Part shown: one piece after another, positions 13,911-19,015 of the stretch | Layout: each line of letters starts with the position of its first letter | Position numbering within the stretch: the first letter of the stretch is position 1 | From: a virus | Length of the DNA stretch: 32,846 bases | Virus record (IMG/VR): IMGVR_UViG_3300049825_000011 | Coordinates: 1-32,846 of that record | Direction: 5' to 3' (one strand) | Position numbers and translations under genes: made by a program | Notes under the pieces: model-generated | Databases searched by the model: none | Told to the model about the DNA's origin: nothing | What the model saw: the letters and a program-made list of their open reading frames with translations, nothing else

Positions 13911-14557
13911 ATCACCCCCGCCATTACGTTTGATTGACCAAAGGGCGCATTTTTGCTTGTCACCCATTCAGCATTGAAAGATTGCCAGTTGCGAACTACC
14001 GTTTCTTTCAACGCATCTTCCAATGACCATCCTGCTTTTTTTGCTTGTTCAGCAATGCCTTTTATGACCAATGAAGTAACTGATGCTTTCTTTGCTTTAC
14101 GGTGCTTGGTAAATTCCTGCCAAACCTCTTGTGACACGCCGTCAGGCGGTGCAACTTCAATCGCTGTCTTTTTGTGTTTTGTGTTCTGTGTCTTGGGTAC
14201 TGTGTCTTGTGTAGCATTGCTATCGGATTGCAAACGTAATGCGTTCGCATCCCAACGAATCTTTGCGCTTTCACTTGCTTTGCGGCTTTTCTCACCGGCT
14301 TTGGCTACTTCCTTAAGAACCCTCTCAGAAATCCAACCGTAATCCATGCAAATGAAGAACTCTTGCAATACGATTGCAATGCTTTCGCAATGCGTTCGCA
14401 TACGAATGTTGCGAGCAACTTCATCAATGTTTAACGGAATCGGCTTTTCGTGAAGGTATATCCAGTCAAGAAGTCGGCGGTAAACCAAATCTTCTATGTC
14501 TGACAGATGCGCGGTGTGGGACTGATAGTCCCCAATGTTGAACTGGTAATAGTACAT
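13907..14557 (-). CDS. DUF1376 (YdaU-like) replication protein, probable initiator
   Basis: A 216-aa protein. Residues 1-85 match the DUF1376/YdaU domain (MYYYQFNIGDYQSHTAHLS, DLVYRRLLDWIYLHEKPIP), a winged-helix-like fold in phage replication genes. The C-terminal part (about 145-200, EVWQEFTKHRKAKKAS to NWQSFNAEWV) resembles the helicase-contacting ends of initiators. The linker (105-135) is low-complexity at protein level and carries DNA repeats that do not follow the codon phase. The start at 14557 (ATG, TAAGG upstream) is preferred to a TTG at 14653. With the helicase downstream it likely starts replication at an internal origin. Confidence 0.85.
   Translation of the reverse strand: MYYYQFNIGDYQSHTAHLSDIEDLVYRRLLDWIYLHEKPIPLNIDEVARNIRMRTHCESIAIVLQEFFICMDYGWISERVLKEVAKAGEKSRKASESAKIRWDANALRLQSDSNATQDTVPKTQNTKHKKTAIEVAPPDGVSQEVWQEFTKHRKAKKASVTSLVIKGIAEQAKKAGWSLEDALKETVVRNWQSFNAEWVTSKNAPFGQSNVMAGVI
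14172..14213. repeat. Three tandem 14-bp repeats in the initiator gene (origin candidate)
   Basis: CTGTGTCTTG occurs at 14186-14195 and 14200-14209, with an 8-of-10 match at 14172-14181, giving a 14-bp period. The stretch is strongly G/T on the plus strand. A 14-nt period is not a multiple of three, so a protein repeat does not explain it. Confidence 0.7.
14226..14260. repeat. Iteron-like repeat A in the initiator gene
   Basis: A 35-bp unit with GATTGCAA (14226-14233), the inverted repeat ATGCG-TT-CGCAT (14239-14250) and ACGAAT (14255-14260). Repeat B at 14372-14407 has the same three blocks in the same order. In the two copies the core is read in different frames. Confidence 0.7.
14372..14407. 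repeat. Iteron-like repeat B in the initiator gene
   Basis: A 36-bp unit with GATTGCAA (14372-14379), ATGCG-TT-CGCAT (14390-14401) and ACGAAT (14402-14407), matching repeat A with different internal spacing. The protein sequence over it (IRMRTHCESIAIV) is unlike that over A (IRWDANALRLQ), so the similarity lies in the DNA. Confidence 0.7.
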
Positions 14558-14656
14558 TTTTGACCTTACTTCATTGGCCTGCTTCACTAAAAAAGAACAT
14601 CGGCAGGAGGGTGAAGAATCCTCTTTTCGTCCGCTAAGACTAGCCGTGCTCAAATA

Positions 14657-14839
14657 TTACGCTTCTTTTTCTGCTTTCGCAATAGCTTTTGCAAACTTTA
14701 TCCGCATCACCGTTTCCCAGCCTCGAGGCACTACGCCCCGCTTGCGCCAGTTGGAGATGACGTTCTGTTTTAGGTCAAGGATGTACGCTAGGCGACCAAC
14801 GCCACCAGCCGATGCAACTGCGATTTCAAGAATTTCCAT
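14657..14839 (-). CDS. YdaS/Cro-like helix-turn-helix regulator
   Basis: A 60-aa protein whose residues about 7-43 (AVASAGGVGRLAYILDLKQNVISNWRKRGVVPRGW) are a typical YdaS/Cro helix-turn-helix. It probably binds the palindromes at 14853 and 14921 and sets the balance between leftward and rightward transcription. No Shine-Dalgarno precedes the ATG at 14839 or an in-frame GTG at 14848, and a TATAGT box ends 7 nt upstream, so a leaderless mRNA, as for lambda cI, is possible. It is the only transcription-factor-like gene seen here. Confidence 0.85.
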   Translation of the reverse strand: MEILEIAVASAGGVGRLAYILDLKQNVISNWRKRGVVPRGWETVMRIKFAKAIAKAEKEA

Positions 14840-14846
14840 GCGGCGC

Positions 14847-14852
14847 ACTATA
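14847..14852 (-). promoter_or_regulatory. Possible leftward promoter -10 (TATAGT)
   Basis: TATAGT on the minus strand lies about 8 nt before the ATG at 14839 and abuts operator-like site 1. No good -35 is visible 17-18 nt upstream. Transcription from here would give a near-leaderless mRNA repressed by its own product. Confidence 0.35.
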
Positions 14853-14864
14853 TCACAAATGTGT
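14853..14864. promoter_or_regulatory. Operator-like site 1 (TCACA-AA-TGTGT)
   Basis: Matches operator-like site 2 at 11 of 12 positions, the only difference being the last base. It sits just upstream of the regulator gene, next to the possible leftward -10, so a bound regulator would block its own transcription. Confidence 0.6.
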
Positions 14865-14888
14865 AGTCGGACATTAGGGAAAGTACCT

Positions 14889-14940
14889 AGAAAAAAAGTT
14901 AAAAAAGACCTTGAGCAATGTCACAAATGTGATGTAAGAT
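14889..14940 (+). promoter_or_regulatory. Rightward early promoter with A-tract UP-like element
   Basis: TTGAGC (14911-14916, -35) and TAAGAT (14935-14940, -10) are 18 nt apart. Two A-tracts just upstream (about 14890-14908) look like an UP element. Operator-like site 2 fills the spacer. Transcription should begin near 14947 and read the whole rightward operon. Confidence 0.65.
14921..14932. promoter_or_regulatory. Operator-like site 2 (TCACA-AA-TGTGA)
   Basis: A perfect inverted repeat, TCACA and TGTGA around two A's, placed between the -35 and -10 of the rightward promoter. This is a classic position for repression by a small helix-turn-helix dimer. The neighbouring YdaS/Cro-like protein is the obvious candidate. 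Confidence 0.65.
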
Positions 14941-14949
14941 AGCGCCATG

Positions 14950-14973
14950 CCCTGAACTTCTCGGGGTCTTTTT
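14950..14973 (+). terminator. Start-proximal terminator or attenuator-like hairpin
   Basis: CCCTGA (14950-14955) pairs with TCGGGG (14961-14966) around the loop ACTTC, followed by TCTTTTT (14967-14973). It lies only a few bases after the predicted rightward start site and before the first ribosome site (AGGAG, 14974-14978). It looks like an intrinsic terminator at the very front of the early operon, and may act as an attenuator or antitermination site. Confidence 0.5.
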
Positions 14974-14984
14974 AGGAGTCAGAA

Positions 14985-15116
14985 ATGACAGATTTTCAAG
15001 TTATCGCTTCCGTAATTCGTTACCTTAAAGCTGAGGCAGGCGCAGTCTCAGCAAACGTGCATTTGCCAAGTGGCAAAAACGTAGTTGTCTACGTTGATGG
15101 TCGAGTCCAATACTAA
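14985..15116 (+). CDS. Small first protein of the early operon (43 aa)
   Basis: A 43-aa protein starting MTDFQVIASVIRYLKAEAG and ending in NVVVYVDGRVQY, with a helix followed by two strands. AGGAG lies 6 nt before the ATG. It is the first gene after the rightward promoter and its hairpin. Too short for a family call; early-operon leaders of this size often modulate host functions, but nothing here shows that. Confidence 0.6.
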   Translation: MTDFQVIASVIRYLKAEAGAVSANVHLPSGKNVVVYVDGRVQY

Positions 15117-15122
15117 ACCCAC

Positions 15123-15136
15123 GGGGCTACGGCCCC
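15123..15136 (+). other. Stable GGGGC-TACG-GCCCC hairpin before a ribosome site
   Basis: A 5-bp GC stem closed by a C(UACG)G tetraloop, one of the most stable RNA hairpins, ends 3 nt before the AGGAG of the next gene. There is no T-tract, so it is not a terminator. It may protect or process the mRNA or tune translation. Confidence 0.6.
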
Positions 15137-15150
15137 ATCAGGAGAACATC

Positions 15151-15342
15151 ATGGAAGAAGGAATCACAATCATGGCAGAAGATGAAACGCGCATCAACGT
15201 AGACGCTTGGGACACTTACGGCGAACCATTTAAGGTTTGGCTAAACATCGCCGTGCCAAGGGCATCCTGCAGCGCAGTGTTGACCTTTGGTCAAGCAAGG
15301 CAGATTGCAGCAGCCCTGCTCGCATTTGCGGAGGCAGCATGA
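15151..15342 (+). CDS. Uncharacterised 63-aa protein
   Basis: A 63-aa protein with DAWDTYGEPFKVWLNIAVP (about 16-34) and a C-terminal helix TFGQARQIAAALLAFAEAA. The start at 15151 is supported by AGGAG 6 nt upstream; an in-frame ATG at 15085 lies inside the preceding gene. A second ATG (MAEDETRIN) is possible. Its TGA overlaps the next ATG. Function unknown. Confidence 0.65.
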   Translation: MEEGITIMAEDETRINVDAWDTYGEPFKVWLNIAVPRASCSAVLTFGQARQIAAALLAFAEAA

Positions 15343-15419
15343 AACTTGCCGACATTGCCCTTGCTACCGCTATTGGCCTTGGCCTAGCCTACGCTCTTGT
15401 TTACGGGTGGCCGCTATGA
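15339..15419 (+). CDS. Single-pass membrane micro-protein (26 aa)
   Basis: A 26-aa peptide, MKLADIALATAIGLGLAYAL then VYGWPL, that is essentially one membrane helix. It begins at an ATGA overlap with the upstream gene and ends in an ATGA overlap with the next, good evidence that it is translated. It would sit in the inner membrane. Function unknown. Confidence 0.6.
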   Translation: MKLADIALATAIGLGLAYALVYGWPL

Positions 15420-15676
15420 AATGTCTTGCCCCACCTTGCCCATCAGGAATGGCCGAGTTCAACATCTTTATCGAGGGTGTTTGGCTTGTGTGCCATTTTG
15501 AGTACGAACCGGCAGAACGCGCATCGCCCTGTGAACCGGCAATTGACCAGGTGCTGATTTTGTCATCTGCTTACGTCGAAGGCATAGACATTGCCCACCT
15601 GCTCCTGGAAAGCATTGCAATAGAAATCACCAACCTTGCCCAATTGGAACTGGAGAACCAAGAATGCACATACTAA
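15416..15676 (+). CDS. Uncharacterised early protein (86 aa)
   Basis: An 86-aa acidic protein starting MKCLAPPCPSGMAEFNIFIEG, with a strand-rich first half and a C-terminal helix (AIEITNLAQLELENQE). The start at 15416 is set by the ATGA overlap; the frame is open further upstream only inside other genes. Its end overlaps the start of the 29-aa gene. Four Cys are scattered, without a clear zinc motif. I do not recognise it. Confidence 0.65.
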   Translation: MKCLAPPCPSGMAEFNIFIEGVWLVCHFEYEPAERASPCEPAIDQVLILSSAYVEGIDIAHLLLESIAIEITNLAQLELENQECTY

Positions 15677-15753
15677 GGCTTTACATCATGTACCGGCGGT
15701 CTGGCTGGACAGTCTGGAATTCACTCAAACAAATCTTGAAAGCAATCAAATGA
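15664..15753 (+). CDS. Basic micro-protein before erf (29 aa)
   Basis: A 29-aa peptide, MHILRLYIMYRRSGWTVWNS then LKQILKAIK, an amphipathic basic helix. GGAG lies 8 nt before its ATG, and its TGA overlaps the ATG of the ERF gene. Very short peptides of this pattern occur before recombination genes in other phages. It could be a membrane-associating helix or simply a coupling leader for erf. Confidence 0.55.
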   Translation: MHILRLYIMYRRSGWTVWNSLKQILKAIK

Positions 15754-16295
15754 AAAACATAGCCACCGCTTTTATCAAGGCAAAACGCGCTTTTGGCCCA
15801 GTGCTAAAGGTATCCAGCAACCCGCATTTCAAGAGCAAGTTTGCCCCGCTGGATGTGTGCCTCGAGGCTGTTGATGCAGCTTGCCTAGACAACGGGATTG
15901 CAGTCTATCAAGAGACATTTTTAGACGACACAGGCATTACCGTGGAAACGGTGTTCCTGCATGAATCAGGCGAATCCCTGCGGTGCGGTAAGTTGCACGT
16001 TCCTGCAGCCAAACAAGACCCACAGGGCTACGGCTCGGCATTAACCTATGCGCGGCGCTACAGCCTGCTTACAGCCTGCGGTATCGCTCCAGAAGATGAT
16101 GATGGCAACGCCGCCAGCAAACCAATCAAATCAACCGAGGCCACAATCAAAGCATTGTTTGCTGATATTAATGACGCATCAACCAGAGAGGAACTCCAAG
16201 ACGCTTACTATAACGCCATGAAAACGGTAGGCAATGACCAAGCAGCCAAAGACGCAATCATCAAAGCTAAAGACGCAAAGAAAGCAACACTATGA
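15750..16295 (+). CDS. erf: ERF-family single-strand annealing protein
   Basis: A 181-aa recombination protein of the ERF superfamily. The signature DPQGYGSALTYARRYSLLTA (90-109), followed by CGIAPEDDDGN, is diagnostic, and the N-terminal FIKAKRAFGPVLKVSSNPHF fits too. It would form rings on ssDNA and anneal strands made by the exonuclease encoded next. The start at 15750 is set by the ATGA overlap; the frame is open upstream to 15636 but only within other genes. The C-terminal third is a variable Lys/Ala-rich helical tail. Confidence 0.92.
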   Translation: MKNIATAFIKAKRAFGPVLKVSSNPHFKSKFAPLDVCLEAVDAACLDNGIAVYQETFLDDTGITVETVFLHESGESLRCGKLHVPAAKQDPQGYGSALTYARRYSLLTACGIAPEDDDGNAASKPIKSTEATIKALFADINDASTREELQDAYYNAMKTVGNDQAAKDAIIKAKDAKKATL

Positions 16296-16921
16296 AACTT
16301 ACTATACGGGCCTCGGGCCTCTCCGCAATCATGACCGACGGTAAAGGTAAAGACGAACTTTCTGTTGGTGCAAAAACCTACATCACCAAAGCAGCCAAGG
16401 AATTTATCTACGGATACGACGAAAAAGTCGCCAACAAATACATGGACAAAGGTATCCGCTGCGAGGAGGAATCCATAGCCTTGTACAACAGCGTAATGTT
16501 GACCAGCTACGACAAAAACACTGAGCGCCGCGAGAACGAATGGATTACTGGAGAGGCTGACATTGTGGCAACGCACAAAATCATTGATATTAAAACGTCC
16601 TGGTGCGTAACCACTTTCCCCGCGTTGTCTGAACTGGGCGAGGATAAAGGCTACGAATGGCAATTACGGGCTTACATGATGCTGTGGGACAAACCTTACG
16701 CTGAGATAGCTTATTGCCTTGTAAACACGCCAGATGACCTGATCGGATGGGAAGCACCAAGCCTGCACCTAGTTGACCACATTCCACGGGATTTGCGCGT
16801 TACCGTTGTCCATTATGAAAGGGATGCTGAACTAGAAAACAAAATTAAAGTCAAAGTTGCTGCGGCTCGGGAATACTACACCCAAGTTATCCACCAAATC
16901 ACTAACCAACACATTTACTAA
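16292..16921 (+). CDS. PD-(D/E)XK exonuclease, YqaJ/lambda-exo-like
   Basis: A 209-aa nuclease. The core is E59 (RCEEES), G87-E-A-D90 (ITGEADIV) and D99-I-K101 (IDIKTSW), followed by Y121-E-W-Q124-LRAYMM, the order seen in YqaJ and RecB-type phage exonucleases. It would resect double-strand ends to give ssDNA for the ERF protein. The start overlaps the erf stop (ATGA), so enzyme and annealing protein are made together, as in other two-component phage recombination systems. Confidence 0.9.
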   Translation: MKLTIRASGLSAIMTDGKGKDELSVGAKTYITKAAKEFIYGYDEKVANKYMDKGIRCEEESIALYNSVMLTSYDKNTERRENEWITGEADIVATHKIIDIKTSWCVTTFPALSELGEDKGYEWQLRAYMMLWDKPYAEIAYCLVNTPDDLIGWEAPSLHLVDHIPRDLRVTVVHYERDAELENKIKVKVAAAREYYTQVIHQITNQHIY

Positions 16922-16923
16922 TC

Positions 16924-17166
16924 ATGGCTATCACAAAAGAAATCACCGCAATCATTGGCACTTACACAAACAAAGATGGGCAGGAAAAAAAGCGTTACCA
17001 GCGCATAGGCTCAATCATTAACACCAGGAATGGAGAAATGATAAAGCTGGACGTTATCCCGTTAAAAGAAGGCGGCTGGGACGGTTGGGCGTACTTAAAT
17101 GACCCGCAACCAAAGGAAAAGTTCGTAGGGTTACCGCAAGACAATCCAGAAGATTTGCCATTTTAA
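16924..17166 (+). CDS. Probable small ssDNA-binding protein with SSB-like tail
   Basis: An 80-aa protein with an OB-like strand pattern (IIGTYTNKDGQEKKRYQRIG, IKLDVIP, WDGWAYLN) and a C-terminal tip NPEDLPF. That tip resembles the acidic DDIPF tail by which bacterial SSB recruits partners. It sits 2 bp after the exonuclease gene, so annealing protein, exonuclease and ssDNA binder would form one cassette. The tail and context are clear; ssDNA binding itself is inferred. Confidence 0.7.
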   Translation: MAITKEITAIIGTYTNKDGQEKKRYQRIGSIINTRNGEMIKLDVIPLKEGGWDGWAYLNDPQPKEKFVGLPQDNPEDLPF

Positions 17167-17183
17167 TTTCGGGGGGAAAGCGG

Positions 17184-17333
17184 ATGCTATGTGAACTGCG
17201 TAGCGGAACACCAATGCAGCGAGTACCCCCATCTTTTAAGGATTTGTATGAACAACGAGATAGACGATTATCCATTGTGGCTAGTGTTTGCCGCTGGTAT
17301 ATGGACACTGCTTACCCTATTGGGCATTTTTAG
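17184..17333 (+). CDS. Possible overlapping 49-aa protein
   Basis: An open frame starting MLCELRSGTPMQRVPPSFKD with a GGGGGG run 7-13 nt before the ATG. It fills the gap after the SSB-like gene but overlaps the 44-aa membrane protein in another frame for 86 nt. It has a plausible basic helix (DLYEQRDRRLS). Either frame, or both, may be used; the membrane protein looks more likely in the overlap. Confidence 0.35.
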   Translation: MLCELRSGTPMQRVPPSFKDLYEQRDRRLSIVASVCRWYMDTAYPIGHF

Positions 17334-17382
17334 CTTTGGCATGATGTTGTTGGGCTACTGGTGGTTTAAGACTGTGCCATGA
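17248..17382 (+). CDS. Small membrane protein (44 aa)
   Basis: A 44-aa protein starting MNNEIDDYPLW, with a long hydrophobic segment (about 9-40, VFAAGIWTLLTLLGIFSFGM and on) that can span the membrane once, or twice as a hairpin. AAGGA lies 6-7 nt before the ATG. Its stop overlaps a 12-codon mini-frame that leads to the next gene. Function unknown; superinfection exclusion and accessory-lysis proteins can look like this. Confidence 0.6.
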   Translation: MNNEIDDYPLWLVFAAGIWTLLTLLGIFSFGMMLLGYWWFKTVP

Positions 17383-17417
17383 TTAAAAACATATTAAAAG
17401 GAGTGCATTTGTTATGA
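17379..17417 (+). CDS. 12-aa bridging mini-ORF
   Basis: ATG at 17379 overlaps the stop of the membrane protein (ATGA), and its own TGA overlaps the ATG of the next gene. It encodes MIKNILKGVHLL and contains the AAGGAG used by the next gene. It may only serve translational coupling. Confidence 0.3.
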   Translation: MIKNILKGVHLL

Positions 17418-17656
17418 CTGGATTTAACAGCAAACGCCAAGCAGCTTGGAATAAATTTGCTGACCCGTGGCAGGGAATAGCCAAATGGAAAGACCCAGAG
17501 TTAGACCCCATTGATACGGCACAGCCGGTAGCCTGGCAATGGCTTGATTCGGGAAACTTTCGGAAAAAGATTCCTAAAAACTCCAATGTTTTAGAGTGGA
17601 ATCCGCTTTACGCCAAGCCGCCAGCAAAGGAGAAAAACAATGGCCCGACCACTTGA
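17414..17656 (+). CDS. PVAWQ...WNPLYAK protein, paralogue 1 (80 aa)
   Basis: An 80-aa protein with PVAWQWLDSGNFRKK (about 38-52) and WNPLYAKPP (62-70). The same two blocks recur in the next gene, so the two are tandem paralogues. 'EPVAW...PLY..PP' segments are frequent in small phage proteins of unknown role. AAGGAG lies 10 nt before the ATG. It overlaps the next gene by 17 bp. Confidence 0.7.
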   Translation: MTGFNSKRQAAWNKFADPWQGIAKWKDPELDPIDTAQPVAWQWLDSGNFRKKIPKNSNVLEWNPLYAKPPAKEKNNGPTT

Positions 17657-17963
17657 ATCAGACTACACGTCGCAGGTTGCATACACCCGTGCATTAGAGG
17701 CGTACTGCGATACCTTGGCACAGTCAGAGCAGGAGCCGGTGGCGTGGCAGTTTATGAACGGATCAAACTTTCGGAAGCGCAAACCAAACGATTTTACTGA
17801 TTTAGATTCTGACGGATTGCCGTATTGGAATCCGCTTTACGCAAAGTCACCACAGCGCCCGTGGGTAGGGCTGACAGAGGAAGAAGCGGCTGAATGCTGG
17901 ACAACAAGCGCAGAACAGACGTGGAAAAACTTTGAAGCCAAGTTAAAGGAGAAGAACACATGA
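17640..17963 (+). CDS. PVAWQ...WNPLYAK protein, paralogue 2 (107 aa)
   Basis: A 107-aa protein. Residues 1-32 form a helix (SQVAYTRALEAYCDTLAQSE), then PVAWQFMNGSNFRKR (33-47) and WNPLYAKSP (about 63-71) as in the previous gene. The end (RPWVGLTEEEAAECWTTSAE) resembles the short DUF551-type tails of other phage proteins. Its TGA overlaps the next start (ATGA). The family is recognisable by pattern; function unknown. Confidence 0.7.
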   Translation: MARPLESDYTSQVAYTRALEAYCDTLAQSEQEPVAWQFMNGSNFRKRKPNDFTDLDSDGLPYWNPLYAKSPQRPWVGLTEEEAAECWTTSAEQTWKNFEAKLKEKNT

Positions 17964-18214
17964 CTAAAGAAGCAATGAAGCTGGCGCTTGAGGCGTTGGA
18001 AAGCGTTTTGGATGATTCTTCCAACGTGCGGGATGCGTCTATCTCAGGCGGCCTGTACGAGGTTTTTCAATGCCGAAATGCCATCACCGCCATCAAAGAA
18101 GCCCTAGCACAGCCACAAGAGCCCCGCAACTTCTGCCCCCGCTGCGGTAAACGCCGTGGAGGGGACGTTAACTACATCCATACCTGCACGCCACCTGAAG
18201 GAGGACACCAATGA
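17960..18214 (+). CDS. Helical protein with zinc-ribbon end (84 aa)
   Basis: An 84-aa protein. The first half is the common phage pattern MTKEAMKLALEALESV...AITAIKEALAQP, which often precedes PVAW-type modules. The second half has CPRCGKRRGGD then HTC, a small zinc ribbon. ATGA overlaps at both ends tie it into the operon. Function unknown. Confidence 0.7.
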   Translation: MTKEAMKLALEALESVLDDSSNVRDASISGGLYEVFQCRNAITAIKEALAQPQEPRNFCPRCGKRRGGDVNYIHTCTPPEGGHQ

Positions 18215-18438
18215 CCGACCGAGACAAAGAGCTTTTAGAACAGGCTGGAGTTGGTGATAACTGGAATAAGGCAGACTGGTACAGCATGAGCCCAAAGATG
18301 ATTGAAGCCTTTGCCGACCTCATCCGTGCCGACGAGCGTGAGAACTTTGTTGCATTTATCCAAGAGTATCCGCATTGGCTAGGTGACAACGCAAAGCAAG
18401 AAATCATTGCAGCAATCAGAGCAAGGGGTGAACAATGA
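18211..18438 (+). CDS. Small conserved early protein (75 aa)
   Basis: A 75-aa protein starting MTDRDKELLEQAGVGDNW, with FADLIRADERENFVAFI in the middle and IIAAIRARGEQ at the end. This 'LIRADERE...IRARG' pattern is common in small phage genes of unknown function. ATGA overlaps join it to both neighbours. Confidence 0.7.
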   Translation: MTDRDKELLEQAGVGDNWNKADWYSMSPKMIEAFADLIRADERENFVAFIQEYPHWLGDNAKQEIIAAIRARGEQ

Positions 18439-18638
18439 GAGTACGAAACTGGGCAGAGGAAAGAAAAGCAAGGGAACTGCGAAAGCTGCTTAATGAGGTT
18501 GACCCCACGCGCACTATACCTTCCACGCCTTCACCGGCCATGAACCTTTGGGAGCGCCCCACTTACAAGCCCGAGCAGATGTCTGCCGTGCGGCTAGGGG
18601 CTGACAATAATCAACGTTACAAAAGCAGGGGAATATGA
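18435..18638 (+). CDS. Small basic early protein (67 aa)
   Basis: A 67-aa protein with an N-terminal basic helix (MRVRNWAEERKARELRKLLN) and a Pro-rich, probably unstructured rest (PSTPSPAMNLWERPTYKPEQ). ATGA overlaps at both ends. I recognise no family; RNA or protein binding is possible from charge alone. Confidence 0.65.
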   Translation: MRVRNWAEERKARELRKLLNEVDPTRTIPSTPSPAMNLWERPTYKPEQMSAVRLGADNNQRYKSRGI

Positions 18639-19015
18639 TGATGCGCCACCCTACCAACAACAAGCCAATATTAAACGCGCCGCTTTGCGTTGATGACTTT
18701 GGAACCTTGGTTTTCCAGTGTCAATACACAGAAACGCCCGTATGGATTGATAAAGCTATTTTCCTTGGGCCATGCGTTTCGCAGGTAAATGGCACTTATG
18801 TTTGCAGTCCTAACGCCCACAAAGCGTTTAAAGAGTCAAAACAAATTTTTGATGAATGCGAGGCCAATTGCAACACCTGCAAGCGTCTTGTGCGAAGTAA
18901 ACACCCTCCGCGCAAAGATCAACAACTGGTCGGCAGTTGCCACAAACGTGTTGAGTTTTTGTTTCACCCAGAAGATTACATGGGCATGTCTTGTTATGAA
19001 TCACGATCTACCTAA
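18635..19015 (+). CDS. Cysteine-rich early protein (126 aa)
   Basis: A 126-aa protein with eight Cys. CEANCNTCKRL (about 74-84) and GSCHKR (about 100-105) look like part of a zinc-binding site, and a final C is near MSCYES. The N-terminal half is strand-rich (DFGTLVFQCQYTETPVWID). The start has three Met codons in a row; the first overlaps the upstream stop. It overlaps the next gene by 20 bp. Function unknown. Confidence 0.65.
   Translation: MMMRHPTNNKPILNAPLCVDDFGTLVFQCQYTETPVWIDKAIFLGPCVSQVNGTYVCSPNAHKAFKESKQIFDECEANCNTCKRLVRSKHPPRKDQQLVGSCHKRVEFLFHPEDYMGMSCYESRST

Noticed and set aside
14562-14650. Terminator between the regulator and DUF1376 genes
   Set aside because: Only 4-bp stems can be drawn, and they lack a following T-tract in the right place.
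14558-14653. TTG-started extension of the DUF1376 gene
   Set aside because: The conserved domain begins at MYYYQF (14557), which has its own ribosome site; the extension has no similarity to the family.
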